Of a DNA stretch of 64,000 bases, positions 18,980 to 27,106 are shown one piece after another; the stretch's first letter is position 1, and every line of letters begins with the position of its first letter. The position numbers and the translations under genes were made by a program. The notes below the pieces were generated by a model. It saw nothing but the letters and a program-made list of their open reading frames with translations. It was not told where the DNA came from and did no database searches. This DNA is from Geobacteraceae bacterium (GTDB lineage Bacteria; Desulfobacterota; Desulfuromonadia; Geobacterales; Geobacteraceae). The stretch lies in NCBI GenBank assembly GCA_029975275.1, contig JARKPN010000018.1, positions 41,421-105,420 of the forward strand. The letters are read 5' to 3'.

Positions 18980-19996
18980 TCACCCGTGCACCCCTCTCAA
19001 TGGTACGGGAGACCCTTCGTCGAGGTTCGGGAAAATGCTCTCAAAGACCTTCACCACCCTGGGGTCGAAGTGGGTTCCGGCGTTTGATACGATCTCGCTT
19101 TTCGCCTCACGGGGGTGGAGCGCCGTACGGTAGGGGCGGTCGGAGGTAAGGGCGTCGTAGACGTCCGCAACCGCGATGATTCGTGCGCCGAGAGGGATAT
19201 CCTCGCCCATGAGAGAATGATAGCCGTTCCCGTCATACTTCTCATGATGACCGAGGATCAGGGGGAGAAGATCAGATACCCGCCCTCCCAGAGGCTTCAG
19301 CAGACCGACGGCATGGGAAGTATGCCCCTTGAGGTGCTCCCTCTCGGCGGATGACAGCTCTCCAATCTTGGTAAGGACCTCGCGCTTGACCCCGATTTTT
19401 CCCAGGTCGTGAAGCAGGGCGGCAGCGCGGATATTCTCCGTCTGCTGCTCATCGCAGCCCATTCCCCTGGCGATCCTCTCGGAGAGAACGGAGACCCGGC
19501 AGGAGTGGCTGTAGGTACCCCGGTCAACGGAGTCGATCATCTGCGAGAGCATCTCGAGGATTCCGCTGTAGGTCCGGTGAATGTCCCTCCTGGCAGCCTC
19601 TTTTTTTTCGTACATCATCCCCATGAGATAGCCGGTTACCAGCAGGAACCCGCCCCAGGTCCCGATGTCGAGCCAGCGCTCCAGGTCACGGTGCCCCGCG
19701 AAACTGAAGCTAGCCGGATGGAAGTATGCCACCACGGAAATGAGGATGATTGAAAAGAGCGCGGCGAGCGTAGCATAGCGTTTGCCGAAGAAATATGCGC
19801 CGAGGAGAACCGGCAGATAGAAGAAATTCAGAAAAGCCCTCTGGTTTGAGACGAAAAAAAAGATGATGGCCGTAATCGCGACCAGGAGAAAGATGACGAC
19901 CAGTTCCTTGCCGAAGGCGAGAGAAGGCGCCATGCGGCTTATGCCGGTCGGCTTCTTCTCTGTTACCCGGTGCCATGTCGGAAATCCGTGAGACAT
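18980..19996 (-). CDS. Membrane HD-GYP domain protein
   Basis: Predicted cyclic-di-GMP phosphodiesterase or related signalling phosphohydrolase. The 338-residue protein has about four hydrophobic segments between residues 30 and 130, then a short linker and an HD-GYP domain. The metal-binding motifs are HSCRVSVL, LLHDLGKIGV, HTSHAVGLL and HHEKYDGNGY, followed by IPLGARIIAVADVYDALTSDRPYR. The signature proline of the GYP motif is replaced by histidine (GYH), so activity cannot be assumed. It is a stand-alone gene; the 221-nt gap to the next gene upstream holds nothing recognised. Confidence 0.88.
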   Translation of the reverse strand: MSHGFPTWHRVTEKKPTGISRMAPSLAFGKELVVIFLLVAITAIIFFFVSNQRAFLNFFYLPVLLGAYFFGKRYATLAALFSIILISVVAYFHPASFSFAGHRDLERWLDIGTWGGFLLVTGYLMGMMYEKKEAARRDIHRTYSGILEMLSQMIDSVDRGTYSHSCRVSVLSERIARGMGCDEQQTENIRAAALLHDLGKIGVKREVLTKIGELSSAEREHLKGHTSHAVGLLKPLGGRVSDLLPLILGHHEKYDGNGYHSLMGEDIPLGARIIAVADVYDALTSDRPYRTALHPREAKSEIVSNAGTHFDPRVVKVFESIFPNLDEGSPVPLRGVHG

Positions 19997-20217
19997 GGAC
20001 CTTTATTACTCCTTATGCCGTCTCCTGTCAAGACGTTCAACCCCTCGGCACTACGGACGAAGTGAACGGCAACCATCCAAGAATGGTTTTGCTCCTGCTT
20101 TACTTTCTTCCTGCAAAAATACCATGCAACACCCGTAATTTACAAGTCCCCACCTCCCTCGACGGGACGAAGGAATTATTTGTTGCGCCAATTTTAAATA
20201 TTGAAAGACACCAGCTT

Positions 20218-20721
20218 TCAATCGGGATCACCTATCCTTTTCGGCCAATCGAGATAGCGCAGCTCACCCGAGCCGGGAACGACGGCTTTCCAGGAATCGA
20301 GGCGGAAATCGATTGCGACCACGCCGCAGGTGGGAATGTTGTCGATAAAGTGGTTGGAGACGAGGTTGCTGAATTCCGTAAGGCCCGGATTGTGGCCGCA
20401 GAGCACCACATCATCATGGCAATCCGCTATCTCTCTGACGATGCGGAGGAGTTCGTCCGCATCGGCAGGATACATGCGTTCGTCCTCGACAATCCTGCAC
20501 GGAGGGAACCCGGCCTCCCGGGCAATCTTTTTCATGGTGGCTACGGCCCTCCTGGCCGGGCTGCATATTACCAGGTCGGGCATCTCCCCGCGCGCCGCGA
20601 GACGGCGCCCCATCAGCGGCGCATCGCTTCTGCCGCGGGCATTCAGGGGACGGTCGAAGTCCGCAAGACCCTTCTCTTTCCAACTGGACTTGGCATGCCT
20701 TATGAGCGTAAGTCTCTTCAT
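20218..20721 (-). CDS. SixA-like histidine phosphatase
   Basis: A 167-residue histidine phosphatase (phosphoglycerate-mutase fold). The catalytic motif is TLIRHAKSSWK with RHA in place of the common RHG, as in SixA, followed by DRPLNARGRSDAPLMGRRL, SPARRAVAT and CGHNPGLTEFSN. SixA acts on phosphohistidine in signalling or PTS proteins; the substrate here is unknown. The start ATG at 20721 begins the catalytic motif directly and is preferred over an in-frame extension of 39 residues with no similarity. Flanking gaps of about 210 nt show no recognised element. Confidence 0.85.
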   Translation of the reverse strand: MKRLTLIRHAKSSWKEKGLADFDRPLNARGRSDAPLMGRRLAARGEMPDLVICSPARRAVATMKKIAREAGFPPCRIVEDERMYPADADELLRIVREIADCHDDVVLCGHNPGLTEFSNLVSNHFIDNIPTCGVVAIDFRLDSWKAVVPGSGELRYLDWPKRIGDPD

Positions 20722-20932
20722 GTGTAGTCCGGTCAGGGTTTCATCCGGAAACGCCGAGAGAATACCGTTCAGGTCCGGGTTGGGCACCGGTTTCTCGCTG
20801 CTAGTTCCCTGTATCGCTTCAACGACGTCCCGCACCACTGGCAGACCGGGAAGAGTGGCACAGATCCGACCGGCATGTCCCTATCGGACAGTATCTGAAA
20901 CGACTCGCGAAACGGCGGACCGGCTTTCTCCT

Positions 20933-21889
20933 CTAACCCTGCGACGGCTGCAGGACCAGGAAGGCCCCCAGGGCCACACGGGCCGCGTCCCGCATCAGGT
21001 CCTGGTAATCGGTGCGGAACGTACCCCCGCTACGCTTGTCGATAACGGCGCAGATGACCCCGGCGCGGTAGCCCATGGCGCCGAGGAGATGGAGAATGAT
21101 ACTTGCCTCCATCTCCATATTCTCAAACTTCAGACCAGGTATCCCGCTATCCACGCCGGACAGGTGCTCGGCCAGATCCGGGATGGTCGGAGAGACCCGT
21201 CCGATGGTGCGCCCCTGTTCGGCGTAGAATCCGGAACTGGTAATCGTCACCCCCCGTTTGCACGGCACCCCGAGATGGAGGGCCTCTCTCTCCAGTGCCA
21301 CCCGCACCCGCGCGTCGGCCCGGACGGCGTAGGGGAAGAACCGCCCCCGGAAACGCGCGTCCTCGGGGATCACCTCCTCGATCCCCGAGCGCACACGCCT
21401 CTCCAGTAACGCGCACGCGGCATCCGGGATGGGAGCGTCGTAATATAAGCCGGTGTTGTCGAGCCCCACTCCGTAATCGGTGACAATCAGGGTTCCAAGC
21501 TCCGTTTCCGGCTGAAGCCCGCCCGAGGTGCCCACCCGCACCACGGTCAGGGGCTCGAAAGAATCCCGTCTCCGCCTGGTGACGAAATCGAACTCATTGA
21601 GTGCCGCAAGTTCGTTGATAACGATTTCCGTGGACGGGGTCCCGATCCCGGAAGTGGTTATGGTCACCCGCTGCCCTGTCTTCCGGGCGACACCGGTGAT
21701 GGTGCGGAACCCGCGGTGGCTGCGATCCACCTCCCGGACAGCCAGAAACTCGTCTGCCAGGAAGGGTACGCGCCCCGGATCACCGACAATAATGACGTTA
21801 CCCGCCAGTTCTCCGGGCGCAAGATCCAGATGATAAACCCTTCCGTTCCGCAGAGGCAGTTCCGCCACGTTAAAGGAGCCGTTCTCCAT
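20933..21889 (-). CDS. Nucleoside phosphorylase (uridine phosphorylase-like)
   Basis: A 318-residue NP-I family phosphorylase, which cleaves nucleosides with phosphate. Visible motifs are VIIVGDPGRV (phosphate binding), TTSGIGTPSTEIVINEL, VVRVGTSGGL and the ribose-binding ENMEMEASIILHLLG. It is longer than E. coli Udp by about 60 residues. The start is ATG 21889 with GGGGTGATTGC upstream. The gene stands alone. Substrate specificity (uridine, purine or other) cannot be fixed from sequence. Confidence 0.85.
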   Translation of the reverse strand: MENGSFNVAELPLRNGRVYHLDLAPGELAGNVIIVGDPGRVPFLADEFLAVREVDRSHRGFRTITGVARKTGQRVTITTSGIGTPSTEIVINELAALNEFDFVTRRRRDSFEPLTVVRVGTSGGLQPETELGTLIVTDYGVGLDNTGLYYDAPIPDAACALLERRVRSGIEEVIPEDARFRGRFFPYAVRADARVRVALEREALHLGVPCKRGVTITSSGFYAEQGRTIGRVSPTIPDLAEHLSGVDSGIPGLKFENMEMEASIILHLLGAMGYRAGVICAVIDKRSGGTFRTDYQDLMRDAARVALGAFLVLQPSQG

Positions 21890-22182
21890 AGCAATCACCC
21901 CCCAGTCCGGCACCGACCCCGTCACAGCCGGTCCTGTGTTCCCCTTCCCCGAGCGTCTCCAAATGAAAAATCTTCCCAGTAACTATAGCGTATTTTTCCC
22001 AGCGGAAAAGGCTATCAACGTGGGCAAACTCCTTCCGGTGGTCACCGAGGAGGTATCCGGCGACAGCAGGGATCGCGCCTGGAAAAGCTGGCGAGCCCTC
22101 ATCTTCCGATGGGATGAAAGGAGACCGGGTGTCCCCAAGGGGTGAACGAAGGGAGGTAGCAGAAGATTGGACCCAACCAGCG

Positions 22183-22209
22183 AAAAAAAGGGGGGCCGTA
22201 TGCCCCCCT
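22183..22209 (-). terminator. Rho-independent terminator of the porin gene
   Basis: A perfect 8-bp stem (AGGGGGGC with GCCCCCCT, 5-nt loop) is followed on the minus strand by a run of seven T. It lies 32 nt after the porin stop. The rest of the 21890-22240 gap shows no recognised element. Confidence 0.9.
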
Positions 22210-22240
22210 GCTGTTGGGAAAATAAATGCCTGCAGCGGTA

Positions 22241-23620
22241 TCAGAAGAAATAGAACAGCGCCAGGCGGGCAATGTTGGCCGTACCGGTCCCGGAGGTCCC
22301 TCCCATGCCGAAGGTGGCCGGAACGTCCCTTACGTTGCCGTACTGGGTATTCAGGTTCTCATACTCGGCAGCTATCCTGACTGCGGCGTTCAGGTCGTAA
22401 GCGACATTGGCGTACACGACGGTGCTGGACTTCTGGAAGTTGGAGTTGTTCGCATAGCTGTCATAGTTGTATGCGTTCCTCCTTCCATAGCCGGCGGTAA
22501 TACCGAGATGCTGGGTCGGGTAGAAGATGAGCTGGCCGGCAAAGCCGTAACCCTTGGCTGCGTTGGGATTGGAGACATTTCCGACAAAGGTCGATGCCGT
22601 TGCGGAGTTGAACTGCATGTTGGCGGCCATGTATGCCTGGCCCTCGAAGGACATGGTCATCTCCCTGCTCCTGCCGTCCTTGGACTTCAGGATCGGCACG
22701 AAGGTGTGGAAACCGTAACCCCAGGAGTCAACCGACTTGTTGCCCGTGGCGAGCATGGCCTTCTGGCTCCCCCAGAGGCCGAAAAAACCGGCGCTGAGCG
22801 AGTTCATGGAAAGCCCCCAGAAACCCGGTCCGACGCCGAGGGCCTTGCTGACCCACATGGCCTGGCCGGCAACGTTCACCGCCGTTCCGAAAACACCGGT
22901 GTTGGCGGCCGGGTTCAGGGCGGGTACACCGGCATTGTTGTTGCCGTTCTGGTTGGGATCCTGGACACCCACCACCAGTTTGAGGGAATTGTCGGGGGTA
23001 AAATCAATCCTCTGGGTCAGGCGGAGCTGGGGTACCCGCGGATTGTTCGGCGTACCAAAGGAAGCGCCCTGCCGGAAGTCGATGGTAGCCATGACCATGG
23101 GCCCGAAGATGTCGTATGCCTGGCCGAACAGGACCTGGGTCCGGGACCAGTCGAGGGAGCCCCATGCCTGGCGAAGCCTGAACTGGGGACTTTCAGCCGC
23201 GGCTGACGCATCACCGTAAAAATCCGCCTCGATGAGGGCCCCGGTCCTGGCTCCAAGGAAGGCGGGTCCGGCCACCTTGAACCAGAGGCGGGACTGCCTG
23301 GCGGTGAATATGGACTGGTCGGCCTGACCCTGGTAGGACGAAGTCTTGGGAACGGCACCGGAACCCGGGGCCAGGGAACCGCTGGAACCCAGATTGACCG
23401 AGTTGTACGCGTAGTCGAGCTTTACGAAACCGCCGATGGAGAGCTTGAACTTGCTCGTGACCGGTTGCTCCATTTTCCCATACATGCCGGGAGCCACTTC
23501 GCATGACGGCTGGAAGTCGCAGTTGTAGGCGGGCGCGGCGTCCTGGGGGACCTCCTGTGCCGACGCCGTTGCCGCCGCAAGCAGGCCGACCGCGAGAACG
23601 CCAAGTACCTTCTTCTTCAT
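22241..23620 (-). CDS. Outer-membrane porin
   Basis: A 459-residue protein with a classical signal peptide (MKKKVLGVLAVGLLAAATASA, cleavage before QE), many alternating amphipathic strands rich in Tyr, Phe and Gly, and a C-terminal LALFYFF ending in phenylalanine, the beta-barrel assembly signal. The opening SIGGFVKLDYAYNSV and FTARQSRLWFKVAGP match the DcaP/trimeric-porin type seen often in Geobacter-like genomes. A strong site (GAGGAGGCATACAA) precedes the ATG, and a strong terminator follows. It lies 151 nt after the lipoprotein gene. Solute specificity is unknown. Confidence 0.85.
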   Translation of the reverse strand: MKKKVLGVLAVGLLAAATASAQEVPQDAAPAYNCDFQPSCEVAPGMYGKMEQPVTSKFKLSIGGFVKLDYAYNSVNLGSSGSLAPGSGAVPKTSSYQGQADQSIFTARQSRLWFKVAGPAFLGARTGALIEADFYGDASAAAESPQFRLRQAWGSLDWSRTQVLFGQAYDIFGPMVMATIDFRQGASFGTPNNPRVPQLRLTQRIDFTPDNSLKLVVGVQDPNQNGNNNAGVPALNPAANTGVFGTAVNVAGQAMWVSKALGVGPGFWGLSMNSLSAGFFGLWGSQKAMLATGNKSVDSWGYGFHTFVPILKSKDGRSREMTMSFEGQAYMAANMQFNSATASTFVGNVSNPNAAKGYGFAGQLIFYPTQHLGITAGYGRRNAYNYDSYANNSNFQKSSTVVYANVAYDLNAAVRIAAEYENLNTQYGNVRDVPATFGMGGTSGTGTANIARLALFYFF

Positions 23621-23771
23621 TTGTATGCCTCCTCATGCAATAAATAAGAGTCCCCGGCGTGTGCCAGGTCACTCAGACAACAACAAAAAAATAAACGCCC
23701 TTTAAGGATGTCCCCTCGGCACCCAGGGTACGGGCGAAGCAACGCTGAAAGAACCGGTGTGCCGTCAGCCG

Positions 23772-24761
23772 TTACTGGAATCCAACCAGATCCGAGGAAC
23801 GGACGGCCCCGTCCCCCCTGACGGTGCCGAAGGCCCCGTCGGTCCCTACAAAACCTTCAATCTCAAGAACCCCGAGCTTCGCTCCGGGCGCGAACCCGAG
23901 CTTCTCGACCACCTTGCCGCCACGGTAAACGTTAAGAACGCTCCCTTTTGTGAGCCCGCTCTCCCTCCCGGCGTTTATGTATACCCGATCCCCGTCCACC
24001 GAGACGACCCTGCCGTACCAGGTAAGAAGATCGGAGACCGTGCGCACGTCGGAGGCAAGCTTCGCGAGGGCAGCCGACAGGGCCGAGTTCCGCGCTCCGG
24101 TATCGCCCGGCGCAAAGGGGGGAAGCTCAGTCTGGAGCCTCCTCACCAGGGTGCCGCCGTAACCCTCGAAAAGTTCAACCGAAATCGGGCTGCCGGCCGG
24201 TATCCCATCGGCGGCTGAAATGAATATCACCAGATTGACGCCGAAATCCTCCTGGAGCTTGACGGCCATGGACGCCCTCTCCGGGAGGGTGTCCATGGAA
24301 GCGTAACGAGAGACCATGGCCGCCTTGGCAGGGTCTATCACCATGTCGCCCGACGTCCTTGTCAGCTCATCGTTGAAGCGTCCAAGGAGCCCGTTCCGTC
24401 CTATCTCCACGATGAATATCCGGTTTTTTACCCGTCCGCAAGCCGCGGGTTTCACCGTGGCGACCGGGGGCGCGGCGACCGGAGCCTGCGGCCCGACCGG
24501 CCGGCTGCCCGCGGTCTCCACATGGTCTCCACGGATCGACTCATACCCTTTCTGAATCAGCTCTCCGGCGCGCGGAATGCCCCCTTCCACGTCACCTCTG
24601 GGCACCCAGATGGTCGACGGAGCGCCTGGAGACATGGTAAAAGCGGGATTGTCTATTTCCACGTAATCTCCCGGCGGAGGGGAGGTTTCCCGGCTCGCGG
24701 CGCAGCCGGCGAGCATCAGGAGTGAAAAGGCGAGAATAGGTAGAGACGAGCGTTTGTCCAC
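23772..24761 (-). CDS. Lipoprotein with FlgT-like C-terminal domain
   Basis: A 329-residue lipoprotein with the lipobox LAGC at residues 17-20 (MDKRSSLPILAFSLLMLAGC). A proline-rich linker follows the lipidated end. The last 80 residues (WYGRVVSVDGDRVYINAGRES, TKGSVLNVYRGGKVVEK) resemble the FlgT C-terminal beta domain found in envelope proteins linked to secretion or flagella. Asp21-type retention signals are not present after Cys (AAS), so outer-membrane sorting is likely. The start is GTG at 24761 behind GGGAGG. No flagellar genes lie nearby, so its role is open. Confidence 0.75.
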   Translation of the reverse strand: MDKRSSLPILAFSLLMLAGCAASRETSPPPGDYVEIDNPAFTMSPGAPSTIWVPRGDVEGGIPRAGELIQKGYESIRGDHVETAGSRPVGPQAPVAAPPVATVKPAACGRVKNRIFIVEIGRNGLLGRFNDELTRTSGDMVIDPAKAAMVSRYASMDTLPERASMAVKLQEDFGVNLVIFISAADGIPAGSPISVELFEGYGGTLVRRLQTELPPFAPGDTGARNSALSAALAKLASDVRTVSDLLTWYGRVVSVDGDRVYINAGRESGLTKGSVLNVYRGGKVVEKLGFAPGAKLGVLEIEGFVGTDGAFGTVRGDGAVRSSDLVGFQ

Positions 24762-25036
24762 GTTTTTATTCCTCCCTTGAACAGCCCTGGAAACCGTAAC
24801 CGCCCTCCCATGGGTTCCGCAACTCCATGCTCCGGTCGCACGGGTACGGCTGATCGCCCGGAGGGCCGCGGGACCGGAAACCGATACCGCGGCAATCGGG
24901 TCATTGGGATCGAGGGTCGGCTTTTTCAGAAATGTGCGAACAGTAAATGGATAATTGAGGATAAGTCAAGAAAAAAATGGGAGAATCGACACCCACGGCA
25001 GCAAACCCTGCCGGCCATGCGCGGAGGGGTCGGAAG

Positions 25037-25062
25037 CGCTGTCGGCGCAGGCGCCGACAGCG
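25037..25062. other. Perfect 11-bp hairpin after the XRE-cupin gene
   Basis: Arms CGCTGTCGGCG (25037-25047) and CGCCGACAGCG (25052-25062) enclose a 4-nt loop. It lies 42 nt after the stop of the regulator gene without a T-run. The remaining bases of the 24762-25104 gap show nothing recognised. Confidence 0.65.
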
Positions 25063-25104
25063 GCCTCGGCGAAGGTTCGGGAGGCTCGTTGAAAGGAGAA
25101 AAAG

Positions 25105-25668
25105 TCAGGGGGTTACAACAGAGAGGATCTTCACTTCAGAGCCGTCTTTTGAAAGGAAACGATGCTTCAGGGTCGAATCGAAGTAGATGCTGTCGCCTTC
25201 ACTCAGAGTGATGCGCTCGTCATCCAGCCAGATCTCGGCGGCTCCCTTGAGGATATAGAGAAATTTCTCCCCCTCGTGGCTGTAGGTGGTATATTCCGAG
25301 ACCGGGTCCTTCAGGGTGAGGATGAACGGCTCCATCTTCTTGTTCTGCTTGTGGAAGGAGAGAGATTCATAGGAATAGCCGTGGCTGGCTCCGGTCGGTG
25401 AGATAACCCGCGGGATCTCCTTCCGCTCGTTGGAGCGCACGATCTCGTATTTACATTCTTCCTCGTTTTCCGCGAAGAAAATCCCTATCTTCACGTCAAA
25501 GAACTTGGCAATTTTGGACAGGGTTGCAATGGGAGGGGATACGTTATTGTTCTCAATCTGCGATATCAGTGCCGGAGAAAAACCGGTCTCCCGGGCGACG
25601 GCCTGCAGGGTCAGCTTCTTTGCAAGCCGCAGGCTTTTGAGTTTCTGTCCTATATTGTATTCGCTCAT
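25105..25668 (-). CDS. XRE-family regulator with C-terminal cupin domain
   Basis: A 187-residue DNA-binding protein. Residues 7-62 form a Cro/CI-type helix-turn-helix (LKSLRLAKKLTLQAVARETGF, ALISQIENNNVSPPIATLSK); residues 110-185 form a cupin effector domain (TYSHEGEKFLYILKGAAEIWL, LSEGDSIYFDSTLKHRF). A paralogue is encoded at 32761-33315. It lies 148 nt downstream of the GlcF-type gene and has its own promoter, so it could control the neighbouring 2-hydroxy-acid oxidation genes; the effector is unknown. Confidence 0.88.
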   Translation of the reverse strand: MSEYNIGQKLKSLRLAKKLTLQAVARETGFSPALISQIENNNVSPPIATLSKIAKFFDVKIGIFFAENEEECKYEIVRSNERKEIPRVISPTGASHGYSYESLSFHKQNKKMEPFILTLKDPVSEYTTYSHEGEKFLYILKGAAEIWLDDERITLSEGDSIYFDSTLKHRFLSKDGSEVKILSVVTP

Positions 25669-25730
25669 CCAGTTACTCCTGCCGCAGGGGTAATATAAGG
25701 GTTTTGTTCGGATTTCAGCTGAATTGGTCT

Positions 25731-25759
25731 ATTATTTAGAATTTTCCTTCTAATGTCAA
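25731..25759 (-). promoter_or_regulatory. Sigma70 promoter of the XRE-cupin gene
   Basis: On the minus strand TTGACA (25759-25754) and AATAAT (25736-25731) are 17 nt apart. The spacer contains an imperfect palindrome (TAGAAGGAAAATTCTA) that may be an operator. Confidence 0.75.
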
Positions 25760-25786
25760 TAAAAGTTAGTTTAATTTACATAAAAC

Positions 25787-25798
25787 GACCGTACGGTC
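25787..25798. promoter_or_regulatory. 12-bp perfect palindrome, candidate operator
   Basis: GACCGTACGGTC stands out in A/T-rich DNA about 28 bp upstream of the -35 box of the XRE-cupin promoter. It resembles a dimeric repressor site of TetR or similar type. No such regulator is adjacent. Confidence 0.5.
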
Positions 25799-25816
25799 AA
25801 TAAAAAAATTCGGCCG

Positions 25817-27106
25817 CTACCTAGCATTGAGCGTACTTGCCAGAATTTCCAGGGTATGCCTGACGCGCACCCGCTCCCCACTCCGGTGCAGTCCGTCGGC
25901 CAGTTGAAGCATGCATCCGGGACAGCCGGTGGCTACGGTATCCACCCCCGCATCCCGGATGGCCGAAATCTTGGCGGCGTTGATTTCCATGGAGGTTGCA
26001 TAGTGGTAAAGGTTGAAGGTTCCGCCCAGGCCGCAGCAGGAATCGGCGCCCTTCATCTCCACGAACTCCACGGCCGGTGACGCGGCAATGAGAGCCCGGG
26101 GTTCCCGGGTAATGGAACGGCTGCGCAGGTGACAGGGGTCGTGATAGGCAACCCGGCCGTTCCTCCTGTCACGGACACCGCCGGGAGCAAAGCCGAGCTG
26201 CTCGAGGAGCACGGCGGCATCCACGAACCTGTCCGAGAAGGCGCGGTAACGTTCCGCCAAATCGGGCCGTCTCCCGGCAAGCAGCCGCGGGTACATCCTG
26301 TGGAAGGCGCCCCCGCAGGAAGCGCACGCGGTCATGACGTGATCGGGCCGGTGCCTTTCCAGGGCCGCAAGGTTCTTCTCGGCCAGTTGCAGGAAGGTTG
26401 TCGTGTCCCCGCCGGAAAGGGCCGGAAAGCCGCAGCACTGCTGATCTTCTGGGATGATAAGGGAGCAGCCGAGGCTTTTCAGGACGGCAACGGCCGCTTC
26501 GCCGATCTCCGGGTAGATGAAATTGGTCATACAACCAACGAAGAAAAGGATGCGGGGCCTGCCGGGCATCCCGTTGATTATCTCCGGATGCCGATCCAGA
26601 AAGGGCTTGGCCGCCAGCGCGGGCACGCTCCGCTTCCCTCCGACAAAGGGGAGCGGGAAACGGAGCCGCAGCCCCGAGGCAGCGGGCACCCGCCTGAACA
26701 GCAAAGGTTTGAGCAACGATGCCAGCAGGGCACCCTTCCCCATCAGGCCCCGGTTTCTCAAAAGCAACCCGACCACCTTGTGGAAGGAGGTCAGCCCTCG
26801 CTTGCGCGCCACCGCTTCCCGGGCCGCCAGCACGATCAGGTCGGTGGGCACGTCATTGGCGCACTTCTCCACGCACCTGCCGCAGAGCAGGCATTTGGAC
26901 ATGTCCGAGCGGGTCCGGCTGTCGAGACCGATGCTGCCGGCAAGGGCCGCCCGCGCCAAGGCGATCTTGCCCCTGGCCGAGACCGGTTCCCTTCCCATCA
27001 CCGAGAAAACCGGGCAATGGGCACGACAGGCGCCGCACTTGACGCACTTTTTCAGTTCCTGTTCGATTCTTGCGAGAGGTTCCATAACTATTTGAAACGG
27101 TTTCAT
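25817..27106 (-). CDS. GlcF-like iron-sulfur subunit of a 2-hydroxy-acid dehydrogenase
   Basis: A 429-residue electron-transfer subunit that takes electrons from the FAD subunit encoded upstream. It has two 4Fe-4S motifs of ferredoxin type (CVKCGACRAHCP near residue 21 and CLLCGRCVEKCANDVP near residue 72) and two cysteine-rich CCG domains (CCGFPALSGGD; later CCGLGGTFNL and a CPGCMLQL segment). This layout matches GlcF/LldE-type proteins for glycolate or lactate oxidation. The start overlaps the stop of the FAD-subunit gene (ATGA). Substrate, glycolate versus D-lactate, is not decided by the sequence. Confidence 0.9.
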   Translation of the reverse strand: MKPFQIVMEPLARIEQELKKCVKCGACRAHCPVFSVMGREPVSARGKIALARAALAGSIGLDSRTRSDMSKCLLCGRCVEKCANDVPTDLIVLAAREAVARKRGLTSFHKVVGLLLRNRGLMGKGALLASLLKPLLFRRVPAASGLRLRFPLPFVGGKRSVPALAAKPFLDRHPEIINGMPGRPRILFFVGCMTNFIYPEIGEAAVAVLKSLGCSLIIPEDQQCCGFPALSGGDTTTFLQLAEKNLAALERHRPDHVMTACASCGGAFHRMYPRLLAGRRPDLAERYRAFSDRFVDAAVLLEQLGFAPGGVRDRRNGRVAYHDPCHLRSRSITREPRALIAASPAVEFVEMKGADSCCGLGGTFNLYHYATSMEINAAKISAIRDAGVDTVATGCPGCMLQLADGLHRSGERVRVRHTLEILASTLNAR

